A DNA stretch of 9,097 bases, taken from contig JAFGNQ010000269.1 in assembly GCA_016926925.1 (NCBI GenBank), positions 1-9,097 of the forward strand, read 5' to 3'. The position numbers and the translations under genes were made by a program. Source of the stretch: Candidatus Aminicenantota bacterium (lineage in GTDB: Bacteria > Acidobacteriota > Aminicenantia > Aminicenantales > Aminicenantaceae). Below, one piece after another: positions 5,754 to 9,097 of the stretch. The notes below the pieces were generated by a model, which did no database searches, was not told where the DNA came from, and worked only from the letters and a program-made list of their open reading frames with translations. Position 1 is the stretch's first letter, and each line of letters begins with the position of its first letter.

Positions 5754-6983
5754 TTGTCAGGTTTACATAAGCGAAATTCAGCCCTCATCTCCATCCTTTT
5801 TCTTCTTTCGGCTCTTCTTTTCACCCAGGAGCTGCCTAGTTTGAAGGTCTCCGTCGAGGACTATGACGACTATGGTCGGATCATTATAGAATCTTCCGTT
5901 CCCCTGAGTACGCATATCGAACAGCACACAGCTCTGTTTCTCGTAAGGATCCGTGCCGATCAGCACTTCGTTATTAGACGGGAATCCTTTGATAGCCGCT
6001 TCGTCAAATCGATCGGTTGGGCTAGAGGATCGGATTATTATATGGTGACGATTAACGCTTCGGATTCCGGTTTTGTCCATGACTCGTTCTCTCTTACAAA
6101 TCCCTACCGCCTCATTATCGATATCGGTCAGCCGGGCAGAAACAATAGGGATATGGAAGAAGTCCGGAGGGATCCTCCGGAAAAACAACCGTCTCCTAGA
6201 CCCAGCCCTGCCGAGAAAGAGCCGAGGAAAGGAGTCATAACACAGACGGAAGCGCCTAAGGAGACGCCGTCCTCCTCTCCTTCGGTATCGACACAAGGAA
6301 TAAGAACGATTGTCGTCGATCCCGGTCATGGCGGACTCGAGACCGGGGCTAAAGGCAAATCAGACATTACAGAGAAAGATCTCACGTTGCCGATAAGTAT
6401 GAAATTGAAATCGATAATCGAAAAGAATTTAGCCTATCGTGTTGTCCTGACCAGGGAGAAAGATGTAGATGTCTCCCTCGACAACAGGGCGGCCATGGCC
6501 AATAACAACAGAGCCGTTCTCTTCATCAGCGTTCATGTGAACGGATCTTCCCGAAAGAGCGCGCATGGGTCAGAGACTTTTTTTCTCAGCCTGAATGCTA
6601 CAGATGAAGAAGCACGACGCTTGGCTTACATGGAGAACAATTCCTCGGAAATCGGAGAAAAAATAGGCGGTGATGATGAAGATGACATCATGATGATTCT
6701 GTGGGACATGGCCCAGTCCGCCTTTATAAAACAAAGCAGCCAGCTTGCAGAAAACATACAAGGTGAGCTGAATTCTCTCCTCGGGACAAAAAACCGTGGT
6801 ATCAAACAAGCGCCCTTTAAAGTTTTGACAGGGGTCGCTTGTCCTGCGGTGCTTGTCGAGGTGGCTTTCATTTCCAATCCGGACGAAGAAAGGAGGCTCG
6901 TGGACGACGAATTTCAAAGCAAGGTAGCTCAGGCAGTTTACCGAGGTATTGCCAATTTTCTCAGGACATATCCCTTAGAATGA
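5754..6983 (+). CDS. N-acetylmuramoyl-L-alanine amidase, AMIN + Amidase_3 (AmiC-type)
   Basis: A 409-residue zinc amidase that cuts the bond between N-acetylmuramic acid and L-alanine in peptidoglycan; in Gram-negatives such enzymes separate daughter cells. The N-terminus has basic residues (HKR) and a hydrophobic stretch (about 9-23), acting as a signal peptide or anchor. Residues 28-125 form an AMIN-like beta domain ending in FSLTNPYRLIIDIG, which normally targets the enzyme to septal wall. Residues 135-182 are a Pro/Glu/Ser linker. The catalytic domain (183-403) shows DPGHGG (zinc ligand His192), TEKDLTL (Glu207), SVHVNG (His261) and VEVAFISNP (catalytic Glu369). An acidic patch GDDEDD (306-311) lies in the region that blocks the active site in autoinhibited amidases. 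The start is uncertain. No ATG exists between the tmRNA end and the signal peptide, and TTG at 5754 is the only usual start codon there, with only a weak purine-rich site (5741-5750). An ATG at 5694 would encode tmRNA T-arm sequence as protein and is rejected. Confidence 0.9.
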   Translation: MSGLHKRNSALISILFLLSALLFTQELPSLKVSVEDYDDYGRIIIESSVPLSTHIEQHTALFLVRIRADQHFVIRRESFDSRFVKSIGWARGSDYYMVTINASDSGFVHDSFSLTNPYRLIIDIGQPGRNNRDMEEVRRDPPEKQPSPRPSPAEKEPRKGVITQTEAPKETPSSSPSVSTQGIRTIVVDPGHGGLETGAKGKSDITEKDLTLPISMKLKSIIEKNLAYRVVLTREKDVDVSLDNRAAMANNNRAVLFISVHVNGSSRKSAHGSETFFLSLNATDEEARRLAYMENNSSEIGEKIGGDDEDDIMMILWDMAQSAFIKQSSQLAENIQGELNSLLGTKNRGIKQAPFKVLTGVACPAVLVEVAFISNPDEERRLVDDEFQSKVAQAVYRGIANFLRTYPLE

Positions 6984-6992
6984 AGCAGAGAC

Positions 6993-7571
6993 ATGGATAC
7001 CAAAAGACTCTTTATTCTCGGAGCTCTCGTCGTCCTTGTGATTTTTCTGGCATTTCTCTTTTTCCGAAGCGGAGGAAAAGAAAAAATACGCCAGCTTTCT
7101 GTTGAATCCCCCGGGGAACAAGATCAACTTTCCGAACAGCTCCAGCCGAAGAAAACTATAACTCTTTTCTTTCTGTCTGAACAGGATTCATTACTGCACC
7201 CCGAAGAAAGGGAAATACCGGAGGACCCGTCCTTGGTTCATATGGCGATCCAAACCGTTGAGGAGCTTCTGCAAGGATCTCAGAACGATTCCCTTTCCGC
7301 GCTGCCTGATGAAACGAAACTCAGGGAGCTCTTTATCACCAAGGAGGGAATAGCCTACGTCGATTTCTCGGGTGAGATCCAGGACGACCACCTCTCCGGA
7401 TCGTCAGCTGAAATTTCCACGGTCTTCACCATCGTGAATTCATTGACCTTCAATTACAAATCCATTAAAAGAGTCTTTATTCTGATTGAAGGAAGTGAGA
7501 AAGAAACTCTGGCGGGACACGTCGATTTAAGCCGGCCTCTTTTGCCTCGTTACGATCTCGTCATCAATTGA
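6993..7571 (+). CDS. Membrane-anchored GerMN domain protein
   Basis: A 192-residue protein with a single N-terminal transmembrane segment (about residues 6-24, MDTKRLFI then a long hydrophobic run). A short linker follows, then a GerMN domain (about 54-185). Family-like segments are KTITLFFLSEQDSLLHPEER (54-73), AIQTVEELLQG (85-95), EGIAYVDFSGE (118-128), the Ser/Glu-containing helix reaching IVNSLT (147-152), and VFILIEGSEKETLAGHVD (161-178). The domain was first recognised in the spore germination protein GerM, but it is widespread in non-spore-formers next to amidases, so it is probably an envelope protein working near peptidoglycan. Nothing here indicates sporulation. It lacks the lipobox cysteine seen in many GerM homologues and is anchored by the helix instead. 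It follows the amidase after nine bases and is almost certainly co-transcribed with it. The ATG at 6993 has only a weak site (GCAGAGAC). Confidence 0.88.
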   Translation: MDTKRLFILGALVVLVIFLAFLFFRSGGKEKIRQLSVESPGEQDQLSEQLQPKKTITLFFLSEQDSLLHPEEREIPEDPSLVHMAIQTVEELLQGSQNDSLSALPDETKLRELFITKEGIAYVDFSGEIQDDHLSGSSAEISTVFTIVNSLTFNYKSIKRVFILIEGSEKETLAGHVDLSRPLLPRYDLVIN

Positions 7572-7613
7572 GACTCCTCTGACATTTATAGGACGATTTG
7601 GAATTTCTTTAAA

Positions 7614-8927
7614 ATGAAGAGATTACCTAGTGTTGCTATTGTAGGTTTCCCTAACGTCGGGAAATCGACGCTGTTCAACAGGCTTCTGAGAAAAAAGAAG
7701 GCGCTTGTGCATTCCCTACCTGGAATGACTCGAGATCAAATCCCCTCCTCCTGTCGGCTGAAAGACAAAGATTTCATTCTCATCGACACGGGCGGTTTCT
7801 TCGATTTCGTGAGGGATCCCATCTCCTCCCAAGTAAAAAAAACAGCTTGGAAAGCGTCTCAGGAGGCTGATGTCTTGCTTTTCGTGCTGGACGGTAGAAG
7901 AGGTCTCCTTCCCGCTGAAGAGGACCTCTATTTCGATATGAAGAAATTGAACAAACCTATTCTGATCGTTGTCAACAAAGTGGACTCTCCATCCCAAGAA
8001 GATAAGATCGGTGATTTTTTTCGTCTGGGGAATGATCAAGTCTATCCTGTTTCCGCTGAACACAAAAGAAACCTGGAGCACCTGGAAGAAGGGATTTTTG
8101 CCGCTCTCCCGGATTCTTCACAGGAAGAACAGCCTGATAAGCTTTTGAAAATTGCCATCATCGGCCGTATCAATGTAGGCAAATCGTCTCTTGTCAATCG
8201 TCTCAGCGGTCAAGAAAACCTGATTGTGAGTGAAATTCCTGGAACCACGCGGGACAGTACGGATACTATTATCCGCAGGAATAAGAAAACCTTTTGTCTG
8301 GTGGACACAGCGGGAATCCGTCGTTTGAGCCGGACCCATGATAAAAGGGAAAAAGCCGGTGTAGTGAAGGCGAAACAAGATATCCACGAGGCCGACGTCC
8401 TGTGTCAGGTCATGGATGCTCAGAGATTTCCGACACGACAGGACACGGCCATTGCTCATTTAGCTCTAGAATCCGGAAAACCCCTCCTTCTCGCCCTGAA
8501 CAAGTGGGATCTCATAGAAAAAGACATGAAAACTTCCGAGGCGTGCAAAGCCCGAGTCTATGAGAGGCTGGACTTTGTCTCTTATGCTCCCCTCATCTTT
8601 ATATCCGCACTTTCGGGAAAAAGAGTGGTCAAGATATTGGACTTGGCCGAAAGTGTTCACGCCAATGCTGGCAAAAGGCTCTCCACACACCAACTGAATG
8701 AGTTTCTATCCTGGATGAGCGAGAACCATCCTCCTCTTTCCAAGAAAAAGGGCAGGATTAAAATCAAGTACATGGTGCAGGCGGGGATTTTTCCTCCCAC
8801 TTTTTTTCTGTTTACGCATTCGCGCAACACATTGGCGCCGTCGTACGCCAAGTTTTTTGCAAGACAGATCCAGAATACTTTTGATTTTTCGGGGACTCCC
8901 GTTCGGATCATCCTCAGAACGAACTAG
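7614..8927 (+). CDS. der: Ribosome biogenesis GTPase Der (EngA)
   Basis: A 437-residue essential GTPase acting in assembly of the 50S ribosomal subunit, recognised by its tandem G domains. Domain 1: G1 GFPNVGKS (11-18), G2 in PGMTRD (36-41), G3 DTGG (58-61), G4 NKVD (121-124), G5 SAE (147-149). An acidic linker (about 166-176) leads to domain 2: G1 GRINVGKS (184-191), G2 in PGTTRD (209-214), G3 DTAG (231-234), G4 NKWD (296-299), G5 SAL (331-333). The C-terminal KH-like domain (about 352-437) has RLSTHQLNEFLS, KIKYMVQAG and PPTFFLF. Length is normal. The second P-loop reads GRINVGKS where Der usually has GRPNVGKS, and the segment before the second G4 is diverged (VMDAQRFPTRQD), but all nucleotide-binding residues are kept. 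It starts 42 bases after the GerMN gene with a weak site (GGAA at 7600-7603) and is probably in the same transcription unit. Its stop codon overlaps that of the convergent gene. Confidence 0.97.
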   Translation: MKRLPSVAIVGFPNVGKSTLFNRLLRKKKALVHSLPGMTRDQIPSSCRLKDKDFILIDTGGFFDFVRDPISSQVKKTAWKASQEADVLLFVLDGRRGLLPAEEDLYFDMKKLNKPILIVVNKVDSPSQEDKIGDFFRLGNDQVYPVSAEHKRNLEHLEEGIFAALPDSSQEEQPDKLLKIAIIGRINVGKSSLVNRLSGQENLIVSEIPGTTRDSTDTIIRRNKKTFCLVDTAGIRRLSRTHDKREKAGVVKAKQDIHEADVLCQVMDAQRFPTRQDTAIAHLALESGKPLLLALNKWDLIEKDMKTSEACKARVYERLDFVSYAPLIFISALSGKRVVKILDLAESVHANAGKRLSTHQLNEFLSWMSENHPPLSKKKGRIKIKYMVQAGIFPPTFFLFTHSRNTLAPSYAKFFARQIQNTFDFSGTPVRIILRTN

Positions 8928-9097
8928 AAATGCTTGCTTGTCCGGAGAGTGATGTCTCCGTCTTCCGTTTCGATAATGATTGTGTGGTCTCCTTGATTGA
9001 TCCGGCCCGAGATGTCGGTATTGGAGGAGATTTTTGAAAAGGTGATGGGCAATTCGTTTTCGATATCCCCGTCATCCGTCTTGATTCGGATACGTGC
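8924..9097 (-). CDS. Partial C-terminus of a DUF4097-like (putative adhesin) protein
   Basis: An open reading frame enters from the right edge on the minus strand and gives 57 residues ending in TLRTSKHF before TAG at 8926-8924. The sequence is built of short beta-strand repeats with the recurring motif DGDI (residues 9-12 and 46-49 of the visible part), and contains SGRINQGDHTIIIETEDGDI. Such GDI/G-rich repeats are characteristic of the right-handed beta-helix domains grouped as DUF4097/GIN-domain putative adhesins, often surface or membrane-associated. The start and any N-terminal signal are outside the window. The frame spans the whole 174 bases without a stop, and the codons look natural (many Ile, Asp, Glu, Thr), which supports a real gene. 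The family assignment is based on motif style only. Confidence 0.6.
   Translation of the reverse strand, partial: ARIRIKTDDGDIENELPITFSKISSNTDISGRINQGDHTIIIETEDGDITLRTSKHF

Noticed and set aside
6993..7571. Sporulation gene call from the GerMN domain
   Set aside because: GerMN occurs widely outside spore formers, and nothing else in the window points to sporulation.

Overview
The window is ordinary-looking bacterial chromosome at roughly 50% G+C by eye. It carries six complete protein genes, one complete tmRNA gene and one partial gene at the right edge. Two proteins have Sec-type signal peptides, a third is an AMIN-domain peptidoglycan amidase of the periplasmic type, and a fourth has a GerMN domain. 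This suggests a diderm bacterium. The amidase/GerMN/Der neighbourhood and the tmRNA type fit a Desulfobacterota (deltaproteobacterial) or related lineage, but that assignment is an impression from gene style and was not tested.

Left part (1-3625): a secreted CocE/NonD-type alpha/beta hydrolase (220-1989, +) is convergent with a response-regulator-like protein (3050-2094, -). The receiver domain of the latter has Glu in place of the phospho-accepting Asp and Arg in place of the conserved Lys, followed by a long low-complexity acidic tail. An imperfect hairpin (2041-2067) lies between the two genes. Upstream of the regulator is a 575-base divergent intergenic region. It holds two 30-base direct repeats 198 bases apart, a terminator-like hairpin with T-tracts on both strands, and a nested palindromic element of 97 bases.

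Middle (3626-5730): a secreted C69-family (PepD-like) dipeptidase is followed after 28 bases by a consensus sigma-70 promoter (TTGACA, 17 bases, TATAAT). This drives ssrA, the tmRNA gene (5381-5730). The tmRNA has the alanine-identity G-U pair, no encoded CCA, and a short tag reading AEQLPLAA.

Right part (5731-9097): no terminator is visible after ssrA. An AMIN + Amidase_3 cell-wall amidase appears to begin 23 bases after the tmRNA 3' end, probably at a TTG. It is followed by a membrane-anchored GerMN protein (9-base gap) and the ribosome-assembly GTPase Der (42-base gap). The three probably form one transcription unit that may be fed by the ssrA promoter. Der ends in a CTAG that also contains the stop codon of a convergent gene running off the window, of which 57 C-terminal residues resemble a DUF4097-type putative adhesin.

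I found no mobile-element genes, CRISPR, phage or defence genes. The items most worth a second look are the degenerate receiver protein, the repeat and hairpin cluster upstream of it, and the tmRNA tag with its linkage to the amidase gene. None of them amounts to a demonstrated new system.
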